A stretch of 64,000 bases of DNA from Excoecaria cochinchinensis (GCA_947683425.1 CANTUQ010000159.1:6276001-6340000); one strand, 5' to 3'. Shown: positions 20,589-35,872, numbered from the stretch's first letter. Translations and numbers: made by a program. Notes: generated by a model from the letters alone, not told the origin.

Positions 20589-20600
20589 TGGTATCAGAGC
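20589..20600 (+). promoter_or_regulatory. Primer binding site, initiator tRNA-Met
   Basis: TGGTATCAGAGC lies 5 bp after the LTR end and is the complement of the initiator tRNA-Met 3' end, the usual primer of Ty3/gypsy chromoviruses. Confidence 0.93.
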
Positions 20601-20709
20601 GCCGGTTTAGTCAGTTCTGGTCCTATATGATTGGTTGAATATAGAGTCTTTGCATGAGAGTCTGTCTAGAGTGCGGCCTAATGCAGATGTTATTTTGTGT
20701 AGTGTCTTG

Positions 20710-21906
20710 ATGGAGTCGGATCCAAGTGAGTATATGGGCGATATGGGGGGAAGTGTGCATCCGATTAGAAGTAATCCGGTCAGTCGAGATAGGCCTGCAC
20801 GTGAGCGTGCACTAGTGGAAGGTCAAGGTTTCGATCTGTAATTGGTACAAGGCTTACTGCAGGTGGTAAATAGATTGACTGCTCCTAAGGCTCCTTCTGA
20901 TCTTATAAGGAAAAGGGGAGCAGAAGAATTTCATGGAACCTCCTTGGACGAATCAGATGTAGCAGAATTTTGGTTGAAGAGAACGGATCGGATTCTACAA
21001 GAGGTAGCTTGCCCTCCGCAACAACGAGTTACTTGTGCTGTATCGCTATTGCAGGGATCAGCGTATGATTGGTGGAACCTTGTGCTCCTCAGTCCCCAGA
21101 GACCAGCTGAATTGACATGGGAATTCTTCGTGTTAGAGTTTGAGCAGAAATATGTGACCAAGTCCTACCGAGAGGCAAAATGGAATGAGTTCATCAATTT
21201 GAAACAGAGGAACCTATCGGCCAGCGATTGTGAGAAAGAGTTCAGTCGATTAACCAAGTATGTGCCTAAACCGCTGTTGACGGAAGACTTTAAGTGCCAG
21301 CATTTTCAAGGAGGATTAAGAGAAGTCATTAGAGGTCCATTGTCGGTAATGGCAGTTATGCATCCGGTTGGATACTATCAGTTGGTAGCTGCAGCGATAA
21401 AGTTGGAAGAATCCAAGTTGGCGAAGCAAAGAATAGAACAGAAGAGGAGAGCACCGAATGGTGGAGTTACGAGTAATAAGAAGTCTAAGGGTGCTCCGAC
21501 TGAGCAAGGAACTAGAGGGATTGCCCAAGCGCCTTCTGAAGTAGGAAGTGTAGCGCTGCCCCCGAGTAGAGGAAATAGAACACCGGAGTGTGAGCATTGC
21601 CGAAGGCACCATTGGGGTACTTGCTGCAAGATCACGGGTGCATGTTTTAAATGTGGAAGCATGGAGCATCGGTTTGCTAATTGCCCCGATCGACAAGAGA
21701 ATAAGAGCCAGCAAGAAAGCAAAGCGGGTGGAGGTAAATCGAATGCAACCAGAGGCAACCGAGACCGAAGTAGAGCTCCTCAGGCGCCATCGAAAACCGT
21801 GCAGAGGCCAAGGACTACGGGAGAGTATGCTCCAGCTAGAGTCAATGCAATGATCAGACAGGATACTCCAGAGGCTGCAGGACCTTCCGGTAAGTTGTAC
21901 TATTAG
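20710..21906 (+). pseudogene. Chromovirus Gag with one early stop
   Basis: An ATG at 20710 opens a frame that reaches a TAA at 20839-20841 and then stays open for 354 codons to the stop at 21904-21906. The frame is the same on both sides, so a single nonsense codon near residue 44 is the only break. The open part has the gag core (FHGTSLDESDVAEFWLKR, DWWNLVLL, LTWEFFVLEFEQKY, AKWNEFINL), a Lys/Arg-rich linker, and zinc fingers CEHC-type followed by a clean CX2CX4HX4C, CFKCGSMEHRFANC, at about residues 268-281 of the open part. Expected role: particle assembly and RNA binding. No ATG follows close to the stop, so this copy probably makes no normal Gag unless the stop is read through. Confidence 0.88.
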
Positions 21907-21982
21907 CTTTTGTCAAGTTCGATTTTGAGTTTTGGGTTGTTGGATATAAGTGGATAGCGGGGAAATTTCGAGGACAAAATTT

Positions 21983-21998
21983 CTTAAGGGGGAGTGAT
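21983..21998 (+). promoter_or_regulatory. Polypurine tract (gag-only chromovirus)
   Basis: CTTAAGGGGGAGTGAT directly precedes the LTR. Upstream is the typical chromovirus 3' end 'aaatttcgaggacaaaattt'. Confidence 0.85.
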
Positions 21999-24567
21999 TG
22001 TAACAACCCAAAATAGGCCTAGTCAGAATCTGTGTGGTATGTCGGAATATTTAGAGCATATCCATAATTTTAGCAAAAGAAAATTTGGATAATAAGGATT
22101 TTAATGCAAGGAATTAATTAGTTAAGTTAAATGATGGAATTATATGGTGTGCATGTAGTGTATGGAAGTAGGATGTTTGATGTGTAGTAATCTAGTGGAT
22201 TGTGTGTGTGGTGCCTTGGATATAAAAAGTGATTTCTTGGAGATTATATAGTGTGAGTCAAGTTTGGTGCCATGGATTGTTAGTCAAAGATGAGATTAAG
22301 GGGTCCAATAGTGGAGTGACATGTGTAATGGTTGGTGGGAGCATTGAATGAGGAATTGAATGGAGTAGAGAGAGGGAAGGAAAAATTGTAACTTCCCGTA
22401 GAAGCCATTTGGGTTTTGCCTCTCCTTTTTTACGCCTTCTCTCTCCCTCTTTCTCATCTCCATTTTCTGCTCTCTCAAGTCATTGCATGTGGGTTTCCTT
22501 CTTCTTCCTCATCTCCTCTGCATTTTCTGAGTTTTAAGTGAGTTTTTGGCTGGGTTTTTGAGCAAGAATCTGAAGAACGTGGAAAGAGTAAAGGGAAAGA
22601 GAAAGTGGGGGTTTGTAAGAGAAGATTGAAGCTCCATTCCAGGTTTGGGAGCTTTGGTTGTTTATATGTGTTTGTGTGTAATGTTGTTCATTTGATGTGT
22701 GATTATATGCATATGGAATTTGTGTGTGAATATGTGTTAATTAATAGATGATATAGATGAGATATATAGGTGAATTTTGTTGGAATTGTTTGTTGATTGT
22801 CATGAGACTTTAGCTAGGGCATGAACACTAATTTAAGGGAAATTCTGCTTAAATTTTACTGGACCTCTGTATATTGTTTTGATCATAGATGGAGTTTTAC
22901 AACTCCAATATGAGTTTTTGTTGCGCCATTTGAACCATGACTTCTGTACCTCTAAAATTCTAAAGAGACCATAATTAAATTTTGAGTGTAAGTGGCTTAA
23001 AATAGCAAAAACAGAAGTGCTTCTACTTAGACGGGTTCATTTGAATAGTCTGTAATGTTTAATGTATATCTATTAATCTAAGAATCCAATGGACCTGAAG
23101 CTTGTCCCATAAGAAAGATAAGAGGTAGAGGAATAAAATTTAAGAAGGACACTTTGTCAAAAAATGAGGTTTAGGCATCGGTGTAGGCTGTACAAAATTG
23201 TGGAGTGAAGTTGTCCTGAAGTTTAGCTTCTATTTTGCTTTTTTTGGTATGTCACGGTGGTAACCAAAATGGTCACCACCATGACCAATACCGAGAGGAG
23301 GCAGAATTGCCTATTTATAGACCTCACGGTCGCAACCAAAAGGTTACCACCGTGAGGTACCTTCAACTTGCATTTTCCTTTATTAAACATCATCAAATGT
23401 TACATATGTATGCCAAATGGAATCTAAACTAGTTCAAATACATTATTTGAGAATTCTAATGTGTTTAACATATGAATATGTGTATATATGTGTTGTGGAA
23501 ATGAGTAATACATTATATATTTGTATGTTGAACTATATGTTTAACATTAAGAAATGAGTGTCCTAAGCGTGAAGAATTATGTATGTGAATGCGTATAATC
23601 TTGTGGGTGCTAATATGTAATAATATGTATATGTTTCTGAGTTTGACCAACACACAGGTATTCATAAATAACATGATTATACTTGATTTATCCTCTATTT
23701 ATGATAATTATTTTAGATCATGATTGAGTTGTTATTTGAGCCTGATAGTCATAGTTAGTGGATAGATAAGCGCTTATCAAGGGTTAAGGAGTGAGTGCAG
23801 CTGTTATATGTTATCTTTTTACAGGCAGGCCCCGTTTGGGTCATATAAGATGTTTGAGGCCTCGGTCTCCAGTATACTTTCGAGTATACATGATCATAAA
23901 ATATTTTGAGACCTATGTCTCCATATGCTTGGGATACTATGACCTATCAGTATCGTTAGTACCCGTATCCACTAGTTAGCGAGTAATCAGGCTATTACTT
24001 GAGTTTATTACATGCGATGGTTATATGAGGCTAATAGTTATATAAAATGAATATAAGTTACATGTATATGTATAAGCGTGATGACATGATAAATGTAATT
24101 CTTGTTATAAGCATGAGTAGTATGTGCTTATATGCCTTTGTTATTATATATATGTTGGTTTCATTTCTATGTATATATTTGTGTTGTTACTCCCCACTAA
24201 GCGTTATCGCTTAGCACGGGTTCTTTTCCCGTGTAGGTGGCGGGTTCTTAAGGGAGTCGGACATCTGCAGGTCGGCCACTAGAAGTCTTTGTTAGATGGA
24301 GTTTGTGTTGTGTGTTCCGCTGTATTTTTGTATATGAGAATTGATTTTGGGAAATGTAACATTTTGTAAAGGATGATTTTGTATAAGTATATTTACCTTT
24401 ACCAAACCATTTTGTAAAACAATATAATTATTATATGGATATGGATTTGGTATATTTTGATTAAATGTACTTGTTTTCTTAACATGTCTTGGGTATATGT
24501 ATGCGTTTATGTGGGTTGCACGCGTGGCGCCCCGGCATCCTTCTAATGGGGGTATCGGGGGGTTACA
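21999..24567 (+). mobile_element. 3' LTR of gag-only chromovirus
   Basis: 2569 bp, TGTAACAACCC to GGGGTTACA, collinear with 18018-20583. It carries the perfect palindrome GATAAGCGCTTATC (23765-23778) and stem-loop CTAAGCGTTATCGCTTAG (24197-24214). Confidence 0.9.
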
Positions 24568-25134
24568 AGGTATATGTCGAGCAAATGAGAAATTGAAGCA
24601 AGTAAGAATCATGATGCAAATCCGAAAGATGAAGTTAGAATGTAAAGTATTGGAAAATGTATTTATGGCATGTATATGTATATGTAAATGTAGTAGACTA
24701 TAATTATATAAAGAGACATTATGTATATGTAAGAATTTAATGGAAATATGTATGTTCTATTTTTGAGTAATAATGGTTGCTTGAATTTATTTTGTGTTTG
24801 AGATATTGATTGTTAATGATATAATGTGTATGTAATATTACAATAAGAAATGAGTTGAGTGTTGACTTGTGGAGGTTGCTTGGGTTGTGATGATGATATT
24901 TGGGAGTAAATTTTCAAAGGTGCTAGAGGGTTAGGAATAAATGCAACCGTTATGTTGTCAAAATTTTTATCAAATGAATAATAACTGTTAGTGGTTATGC
25001 CCTTGGCCAAATATTTGGACCTTTATGTAATGTTGCATTTTCAAGTATAAAAGATTTTTTTCTCGACATTTATATATTATTGGCATGTTACAATAATGTT
25101 TGTGAATAATTTTTAATATTATTCTTATTATTGT
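24568..25134. other. Unassigned AT-rich sequence
   Basis: No coding, no recognisable element. It is the right flank of the gag-only element and the left flank of the LTR remnant starting at 25135. Rich in TATGTATATG-like words. Confidence 0.35.
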
Positions 25135-25693
25135 AACACCCTTATACCCATAAATGATACGGATATCGGATGTCACAACACTGCACTGACAAACACTACA
25201 ATGCACTCGATAGTTATGTAAATTTTTTTTTTTTACAACAATAATAATCATAAACATACACTGACATACACAAACTTAACAGTACACTGACATATGCATC
25301 AAATACTTATACCATAATTAATTGCTTCTCCTTACTGCAGTTGTATACATGCCATGCCAATCCATCTATCCTTTCTTTCGAATATTTCTTCTGGTCGTTA
25401 TTAGATCTTCGGCCATATCATAATATACTATAACCTGCGCGCAGTAAGACTCTATGCGCTGAGCATTAAAATGTCCAGTGATTGATACATATCCTAAATT
25501 TTCCACATTAATACAACATGCATGCACACACATATATTCCTCTTTATTCTGATTATGGGAACATTAATTTCTGAGTCCTTTTAGGTAGTTTATGACATAC
25601 TTTTACTGTAATCACTTATCTTTCACCTTTGTCATTATCACTGCAATCATATTTATAATTCTTATTGCTATTATCAATATCACTATCATTTAC
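25135..25693 (-). mobile_element. Old minus-strand chromovirus LTR remnant
   Basis: Begins TGTAACACCCTTATACCC, the reverse-complement form of an LTR 3' end (compare 52460 and 43352). The body is AT-rich and degenerate. It is split by the solo LTR at 25694 and continues at 27681-27796. The far end is not identified. Confidence 0.45.
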
Positions 25694-27680
25694 TGTCACA
25701 CCCTATTTGCCCCCTAGAAGTTTGAGCCATGTTTGTGCATGTGCATTGAGTGTGTTTTATCATGTGATAAGGGTATTTTGAGCAAATTGCATGTTTATAG
25801 GCTTTAGTATAATGTGGGCGCATGTATGGCATTAGGGTGTGAGTAAGTTGGATTATAATAGTGTGTGTATGAGCATGTGATAGTAGGTTGTGTTTTAGTG
25901 AGGGAGGTCTAGTGTGTGTTGTAGAGCATGTGGTCGGGTGTGAGTGATCAAATCCCACTAATGAGGAAATGACATGTGTCTAGGGCTAGGAAAAGAAAAA
26001 GAGGAAGAAAGAGAAAAAGGGAAAAAAAAGCAAAATCATTTCTTCATTCTCGTTTCTCTCTTCTCCCTACTCCTCTTCTTCCTTTTCTCTTCTCAAAAGA
26101 GCCCTAGCTTAAATCCAAGTTGGTGTGGTGGATCTCTTAGTCTTCTTTTGGTTAAGTTTTCTGCACTTTTATCATCTCCTTCATCTTCTTCATCTTGTTT
26201 TTCATCTTCTTCTTCACATTTCTGGTTTGGGTTTTGACCTAGGGTTTATTGTTTGCGTGATTTGTGGGTTGTTTGGTTAGTTGAGCCTCCTCGTGACCCT
26301 AAAGGGAAGGAGAAGGCGTCGGGAAGTGGTGCTCATTAGATTTGAGCTAAGGAGTATCAGGTTTGGGAACTTTCTTTGAATTGATATTCATATGTGGCTT
26401 TTGAGATATGCATGAATTTCTGGAATTTTATGATGTGTAAATAGGCTTATATTGGTATATATGATATGGGTTTTGAGTTTTGATGAGTTATGTTGCATAA
26501 TCATTGAATTATTGAATTAAATGTGAAGTTAATTGAACTTTGCTGCAGAAGTTTCTGGTTTTGTGATTTTTGAGATCTTAATTTTTAAATTGATAAATTA
26601 ATTGTAATTAATTGTTGAAATGTTGTGTTTTATGTATGTTATATGAACTTGTTTACATGACTATTATTATATGGATTATGCATGATAAATTATATGTTGT
26701 GAATGGGAACATGATTTGGATTATACATGACCTGCAAGAGTCAGTCCAGTGGATAGTTAGGCATGCCTAATAGAGTCTCTTAGCTGCAGCCCTCTATTCT
26801 GTTTGGACCCCGATTAGATCCCTGTTTGGATCCTCGCGATCCCTGAAAGTATTTGGATCTTGTTTAAGGTCCCCTCTGTAAAATGTTTTGATTATGATAA
26901 GATAAAATGGTTTTCGATTCATACCCGTAAGGTACCGTCACTGTTCGATTCGTACCCGTAAGGTACCGTCACTATATACTCATTATCCACTATTGTGAGT
27001 CAGCAGGTGTTCTGTTTGTTTTGTTCTGCCTTGAAATGATTGCAAGAATATGATATTCGCATGCGCATAACAATAAGTATGAGAAATTAGTTAATATGTA
27101 TATGAATGTGGATATGAGTTTCTGAATGCATGTCTCTATTATGCAAGCATGATTATATATCTGACATGATTATCCTCGTATGTCATATCGTATGTGTTAT
27201 GTTTTAATGACCATTGTGAATGGCTGTCCACATTATTTGTGTGTTTCCCCACTAAGCGTTATCGCTTAGCATGTTGTTTTACTCGTACAGGTGTGGAAGA
27301 CGTTGTCGCTTTGGGAGAGTCGCCGCCAGTCAAGCCAACACAAAGGGATTAGTGTTAGGGCTTATTTTGGTAGTATTTTATGATGATTCTTTTTGTAGTA
27401 GAACTCTCATTGTATCAGTAATTTTGTAAGCTTCCGCATTGTATTTTGGATATGTAATTCTTTTGTATTGGTAATTGATCAGAATATTATTGTAATGATT
27501 TTGTTATATTAATGTATGATCAGTTGTTATCTCAAAAGTTTTAAGTTCCGCTGTATTTCTGCATGTTTATGATGTATGAATGTTTGCTTGTATCGATTTG
27601 TTTGGTGTGACACCCTTGCTCCTACGGCATCTCACTCCGATCCGGATGGGTGTGCCTGTGTATGGGTAGGGGGTGTTACA
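25694..27680 (+). mobile_element. Solo LTR (chromovirus type) with TSD
   Basis: 1987 bp from TGTCACACCC to GGGGGTGTTACA. TTTAC lies on both sides (25689-25693 and 27681-27685), a perfect 5-bp target-site duplication. No internal region remains, so LTR-LTR recombination removed it. Inside: a CT-rich leader at about 26040-26230, palindrome TTAGGCATGCCTAA (26757-26770), two 30-bp tandem copies around 26915-26975 (CCCGTAAGGTACCGTCAC), and stem-loop CTAAGCGTTATCGCTTAG (27252-27269). The Ser-rich open frame at 25974-26237 is leader sequence, not a gene. Confidence 0.93.
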
Positions 27681-27796
27681 TTTACACTATAAACTTTTAT
27701 GATATATTATCATTACATTTCGTCTGTTAATCTAAGGACCAATCATGAAGACAATTTTGTAATTAATTTATAGATGTATCCATTTGTTTTTGTTTC
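27681..27796 (-). mobile_element. Continuation of old LTR remnant
   Basis: AT-rich sequence that would join 25693 if the solo LTR were absent. It ends where the Tat LTR begins at 27797. Confidence 0.35.
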
Positions 27797-30570
<2,774 letters not shown>

Positions 30571-30590
30571 GTTGCCCCTAATTTTGGGGA
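30571..30590 (-). promoter_or_regulatory. Polypurine tract (minus-strand Tat element)
   Basis: On the minus strand TCCCCAAAATTAGGGGCAAC immediately precedes the LTR start TGTAGACACC. It parallels the tract at 2021-2039. Confidence 0.8.
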
Positions 30591-30709
30591 ACCTAGAACT
30601 AAGGTGCTTGGGTGAGCCAAAATTCAGTAAAGAAGGAAAGAGACACGTACATGAGGCGGTCGCTTTTTTGGACTGGATGATATTGTTGGCGTGTTATCCT
30701 TTCTGAGGT

Positions 30710-31075
30710 GGTGCCCCTTAAGAGGTCTTTGGCTGGCCGGCTGCCCCCTGAGAGATCTTTGATTAGTTGGCTGCCCCCTAAGAGGTCTTTGGTTGATCGC
30801 CCCCTGAGAGGTCTTCAATTTGTTGGCTACCACCTGAGACGTCTTCGGTTGATCACCGCCTGAGAGGTTTTCGATTAGCTGGCTGTCCCCTGAGAGGTCT
30901 TCGGTTGATCGCCCCATGAGAGGTCTTCGATTAGCTGCCCCCTGAAAGGTTTTTGGTTAGCTGCCCCCTGAGAGGTCTTCGATTGATCGCCCCTGAGAGG
31001 TCTTTGATTAGCTGCCCCCTGAGAGGTCTTCGGCTAGTTGTCTGCCCCTGAGAGGTCTTTGGATGGTTGGATTGG
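30710..31075 (-). repeat. Tandem array in Tat 3'UTR, GAGAGGTCTT units
   Basis: About a dozen imperfect units of 25-40 bp with a plus-strand core of GCCCCCTGAGAGGTCTTYGRTTRAT. It sits at the same place as the 1197-1670 arrays of the plus-strand derivative but with a different unit and no full palindrome. Confidence 0.85.
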
Positions 31076-33332
31076 TGTTTTGATCGATGTCGTCATTCGC
31101 CTTTTGTCAGCGTTCGCATCGATTCTCCCTTTCTGCAAGACTTATAAAGACAAACATGCAGGAAAAATAGTGACCATGCATGTGAGATGCATATGTATAC
31201 AGGAATGCAGGATAAGAATTCATCTAAGTGGATTTGGAGATGACAGCCGATTTGGTCGCAATTTGTAGTAGGATCGGTTCTCCTCTGATACCTGTAGTCA
31301 TTCTTTTAAGGTAGTGCATCCCTTGTGGATTTTCACACTAGCTTGTCTTAGTGGGAAATGTGTCCTTTTTGGATTTTAACATAACCCTGTGCCTTATTTT
31401 TTGCCTGGAATGGACCCAACCCATTCCAATGGCTTTTATTCATTTCATTTTTTTATAGGACAGACTGCCTGTTTCCAGGTTTTCACCCTACCCTTTGGCC
31501 TGACTTTTGCTTTGAGTGCTAATTACGGTTTTCATCTCTAATGGCCCCCCCTTTTTTTTTTGTAAAGAAGGCTGGAATTGTCTTCAAAGATCTTTCAAGT
31601 ATAATCAGCGTGTACTTACGTCTTAGATCATGGTCGCTTGAACTTGGTTCTTATCATGAAGATGCTATATAATTGGCTTCAAAGTTGATAGCAGGATGAG
31701 TTAACTGAAGTGCTTGAGTGGTGAGAGTATCGAAGGGTAGATAGTAACAATGTGCCGATTCTATGCCAGAACCAGACAACTTTGAGTATGCAAGATGAAC
31801 TGCTCTGGTCACATTAATATATGATTGCATAAATGCATATATTTCAACTTGATTTCATAACATATGATCACTATTTGGTATTAACTCGAAAAATATGAGA
31901 CCTCATCTAATCTCGGAATAGATCCTGAAAGTATCAAACTCCTATTATCAATCAGCCCTCTCGGGTTTTCATGATTGAATATTTTCTCTCCCCTCTTTTA
32001 TATATATATATATATATTTTTAGCCTTTGCCATGAACCCTCCTTCAGTCCGTTGGTGTTGATTGAATTTTCTTTCATCTTCGTTAGCCGGGGAGGCTGCT
32101 CCTTCTAATGGTGTTCCTTCTTTGGCCTCAAAGTCCTTTCCCTGGCCCTTGTGCAAACTGGTTGTGACAATGGGTTCCTTATTCGGGGCTTGAATGTGAA
32201 ATCTCACACTTTGCTTTTATCGGCTTTGGTGGTGCAATATCTAAAGTGGTTTTCAATGGTTGTGGTTGGCTGAGATTGGGTTACAAGTTAAGCTTTAGTG
32301 GTTGAGATTGGGTTAAGAGTTAGGCTTTAGTGGTCGAGATTGGGTTACAGGTTATGCTCAGATGGTTTAGGGAAAAATTGTGGGTTTTTATTTTTTTTTT
32401 TATTTCTCTCTTTTTAATTTTTTTTTTTGCTCTTTTTTTTTCTCCTTTTTTTCTTTTTTTTTTTTGCCCTTTTTTTGTTTTGCTCTCTTTTTTTGTTTTG
32501 CTTTTTTGTTTTTTTGCTTTTTCGTTTTCTGTTTTGTTTTTTCTTTTCTTTTTCTTTTTTTTCTAAGTTCGGCTATAAGGGTTCCGGGTGATTAAAGGTC
32601 AATCTTGATTGGTTTTGGAGTACACATTTCAAATGGTTGGGAGGAAAGGGGTTATATGGTTTGGTTCTAATGAGTTATATGTTTCTCGTGAAGGTCCTGA
32701 GTTTTATTCATCCAACTTCTGATATAGCTCTCGGAGTTTGATTTTATTTGGCAGCACCATATGACACCCAGATGTTGCGATGCAAGGGAATGGCTTTCAA
32801 AATTCTATTTATCCTCATATTGGCACGTGGAAGTAGCACGGTCTCAAGAATGTCCTTGTCAATTTTCAACATGTCATCCTAGGTCCAGGCAAAGGCTCTC
32901 TTTTTTTCTTTCATTCATTATCTCTCAAAATTATCCTCTCTTTAGAAGTTATATTAGATGCTATCAAGATTTCGTTTGGATTCCCCAAAGTTTCGAGATT
33001 AAATGGAGTTGTATTTATTAGGTTAATGTCAAAAATGAATGGATGCTTCGTGATCATAAGAAATGAAATCATTAGAAACACCATGCAAATAAGCAAAAAT
33101 TGTTCATCATATTAAAATAACCGGATTGTCGTAAAGAGTTCTTGAAATAAAAAGTAACAAAGTATCTAAAAATATAATATTGTCTTCTTCTCCACTCTCC
33201 TGATGATTGATAGCGACGTATTCATCTTCCCAGAACCAATCAAACACCTGGTGGGGGAACTGCATTATAGCTCGCCTTCTTCTTCTTCTCTCTCTTCTCA
33301 GGGGTTGTGATCTATTTGGAGTCAATGAGATC
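31076..33332 (-). mobile_element. Tat internal non-coding region
   Basis: 3'UTR-type sequence. The part near 31395-31735 matches 285-640 of the window in reverse. A short TA run lies at 31999-32018 and a T-rich tract at 32378-32566 on the plus strand (A-rich on the coding strand), whose Phe-rich open frames are not genes. No pol motifs are seen. Confidence 0.65.
32378..32566. repeat. T-rich low-complexity tract
   Basis: Almost pure T with scattered C and G (TTTTGTTTTGC-like words). On the element's coding strand it is an A-rich tract inside the Tat non-coding region. Confidence 0.9.
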
Positions 33333-33695
33333 CTAGATCTTGCCCCTCATAGCTTGATGGGCTGCTATCTCCTCAACCTCCTCTTCCATCACGAAATCCT
33401 CGTCAGGGTTTGGGACCCTTGCCTTTCTTTGCTCAACGGGCACAGCAGCAGTTTTAGGTTCATTGATGGGTTGGTGAGCAGCATTACCTATAATGGGCGC
33501 CTCTCCACCCACAGGCAGCTCGACTTGCCCCCGAGGAGGAATTACTGGTGGTTGTTGAGCGACAGGTGCTTGTGCAGCAGGAGGAGGAGCGATCCTTTCG
33601 GCCATTGCGCCCATCATTTTTAACAACCTTTGCTCAAAATCCTTTAGTCTCCTGGCGAGGTCTTGAGTGGTAAGAGCTCCGGTCTCTTCCGCCAT
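33333..33695 (-). pseudogene. Tat gag N-terminus
   Basis: The minus-strand frame is open from 33962, but the start chosen is the ATG at 33695: it gives MAEETGALTTQDLARRLKDF, which aligns with the start at 61491 of the other Tat element (a coiled-coil-like Glu/Arg-rich segment, then MMGAMAERIAPPPA against MMAMIGNLTTTLAPP). NPDEDFVMEEE matches RPDEDFVVDEQ there. A stop at 33333-33335 ends it after about 120 aa and the gag core, zinc finger and pol do not follow. It is therefore a remnant. The sequence upstream of 33695 is leader. Confidence 0.75.
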
Positions 33696-34551
33696 CGAGG
33701 ATGATTCACTGGTTGTTGAGAGTGACTCATAATCCCAAACAGGCACTAATTCTAGCAATCCAAAGGGCGAGTCTATCCTCACTAGTCGACCATCAGAACC
33801 TCTAGTCCACTTGGATGAATCTATGGTGGCTAAAAGATTCAGATTGTTAGAATGATGCATGGATGACAGGTACAAAGCATGATCGTGAGTTGTGCAACAT
33901 TTTGCAACCACATACGAGCAAGTAAACCCTTCCAACCTTATTACTCCTACATAGGAGGTCAAATAGTCTCTTCTTAGGTGGGCTTAGTCCTTGGGTCAAT
34001 AGGGGACCCTATGAACGCGCATAGTGCAATGCGTATAGGTTTTGGCCATTACGTATTTGGACATTTCAATTAAATTAAGGTGAACTTATCGGGGCATGAA
34101 AGCCCTTGATAAAAGACCACTTAATTTGCTTGATTTTGTTTAATACGCAATAGCCCACATCACAAGCACCGTATTAAGGAGCATTTCACCTAATGGAAGT
34201 TTCTATTTGCCATTACATGAGCTTTGGTCAAGGTGGTGATACTTTATGGCTACCCAAGCACGGTCCCTGTCAATGAGTCTAGCTCATCGCGAGCGTGATG
34301 ACCGATCGGGTCTCCATTTGATATACCATTAATGGTATGAGGCTTGGGTTGGTGATTATCCTTAACACTTCCCTACGATGAGTGAAAGTAGGGTCGTGCT
34401 TCGGGAACGCACCGAGATAAGATAGGGGACCAACTAACATAGTTTTATGGCTCTAATGTATGCAATGCAAATTTCGAAAAGAGATAGAATTTTAATTTTT
34501 AAAAACTCAATTATACATTTAACCAAAACACTTTCAGAACAAAGTCACGAA
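33696..34551 (-). mobile_element. Tat 5' leader
   Basis: Non-coding leader between PBS and gag. It is collinear with 60571-61490 of the other Tat element (shared 'gcacgaccctactttca', 'ggataatcacca', 'tggtatatcaaatggagaccc'). No intron signal can be assigned with confidence. Confidence 0.7.
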
Positions 34552-34570
34552 ATCCCCAGTGGAGTCGCCA
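34552..34570 (-). promoter_or_regulatory. Primer binding site, Tat type
   Basis: The minus strand reads TGGCGACTCCACTGGGGAT, one base after the LTR end. TGGCGACTCCACTGGGGA-type sites are usual in Tat/Ogre elements. The complement ends in CCA, as a tRNA 3' end should. Confidence 0.88.
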
Positions 34571-34571
34571 T

Positions 34572-35818
34572 TGTGACGCGCGCCGAACCTAGCAAAGGCC
34601 CTCGTTGAACCCGCTTTTAGGATTCGAGGGATTGATTCGCGCTTTTTTGATCTTGGGTGCAATGAGACATCTTGGATGTCTCCTTCCCAATAGAACATTG
34701 GAAATCATCATCTAACCTCACGGCGCCTTTAGGCACTTTTGAGGTATTTTGGAGTCGCCACCCAATTTACAAGAAATTGAGAAAGGTCTCTAACCTCTTA
34801 TTGGTCTAGACTAGAGATTGGTGTTTAGAACTTCACTCTTATTTATGGTTTGATTAATTATAAATGAGTTTTTAACTTCCTAAAATTCTCTCTTATATCT
34901 CACACGGTTTATGCATTTAATTAAAGCGCACCATAAGAACTCAAAAGCAATAAAGAAAGCGATAAATAAAGCAATAAAGGAAAGCAGTAAACACACCAAG
35001 CACATAATTACAAGGGAAATTGGGGCGGGATACAACCCCAATAAAAGAAAATTAAAAAATGTAAATTGGGACGGAATACAATCCCATATGGAAATTAAAT
35101 AATGTTGTCCCAAAATTAAATACAAGGGCCCAAAAGAAAATAAATGAATTTAAATTTAAAACGAACGAAGAAAGTCAAACATAAGAAAAAAATACATAAA
35201 TCGGGGCATTTGTTTGGTTTAGGAACATTGGTTCCTTCGCGCTTATTTTGAAGAGGGATCAAAGAGTTAATTGATTGCTAGTTTGAAAAAAACCAGGATG
35301 AGTGATCCCATTTTTGGAGAAAATTTAACTCTTTGTTTTATTATGTCATTTTACATTACTTGGCAAAAATGAGGGACATTGGTCCCAATTTTATTAATAA
35401 AGATTCCAATTTAATTATAAAAATATTTTGTGATTTTTTATCTCACGCGTACATAAATAAAATATTTATTTGCAAATAAACGCAACACAAGGAGAGGGAA
35501 TAGGAAATGTCTCACCGAACAACGCGGTCTCCTACGCGTTGTGACCCACCAGGGAGGTCACGAAAATGCTCACACAATGCAACTCAAATTAATTCTCAAA
35601 CAGAAAAAATAATATTAAAAATATTAGTAATAATTCTAAACAAAATTAATCAAGTAAAGACAAAATAAATATAGGACATATTAGTTTAAAATACAAATGA
35701 TTACATGGAAAGGAAATAAAACAAAGTTATGCCAAAAGAGAATAATGGCAAAATCATAACAACAATAAAATTATAGTGACAACAACGATTAATAATCATG
35801 GCATAATGGCGACAATAA

Positions 35819-35872
<54 letters not shown>

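Larger units (their letters stand above)
18018..24567 (+). mobile_element. Gag-only chromovirus LTR element (TR-GAG-like)
   Basis: A full LTR element: LTR 18018-20583, initiator-Met PBS, gag, PPT, LTR 21999-24567. The internal region is only 1415 bp and contains no protease, RT, RNase H or integrase. LTR sizes are 2566 and 2569 bp and sampled blocks look about 95 % identical. The flanking pentamers ACGTA and AGGTA differ at one base, a plausible decayed target-site duplication. It would need polymerase and integrase from another element. Confidence 0.88.

Noticed and set aside
25974..26237. Open frame with Ser-rich, apparently signal-like protein
   Set aside because: CT-rich leader inside the solo LTR; no relatives among the other LTRs' leaders in the same frame.
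32330..32595. Phe-rich open frames on the plus strand
   Set aside because: Simply the T-rich tract translated; it lies in a Tat non-coding region read on the wrong strand.
33696..33962. Longer start (33962) for the Tat gag fragment
   Set aside because: The extra 89 residues show no similarity to the other Tat gag; the ATG at 33695 aligns with the start at 61491.
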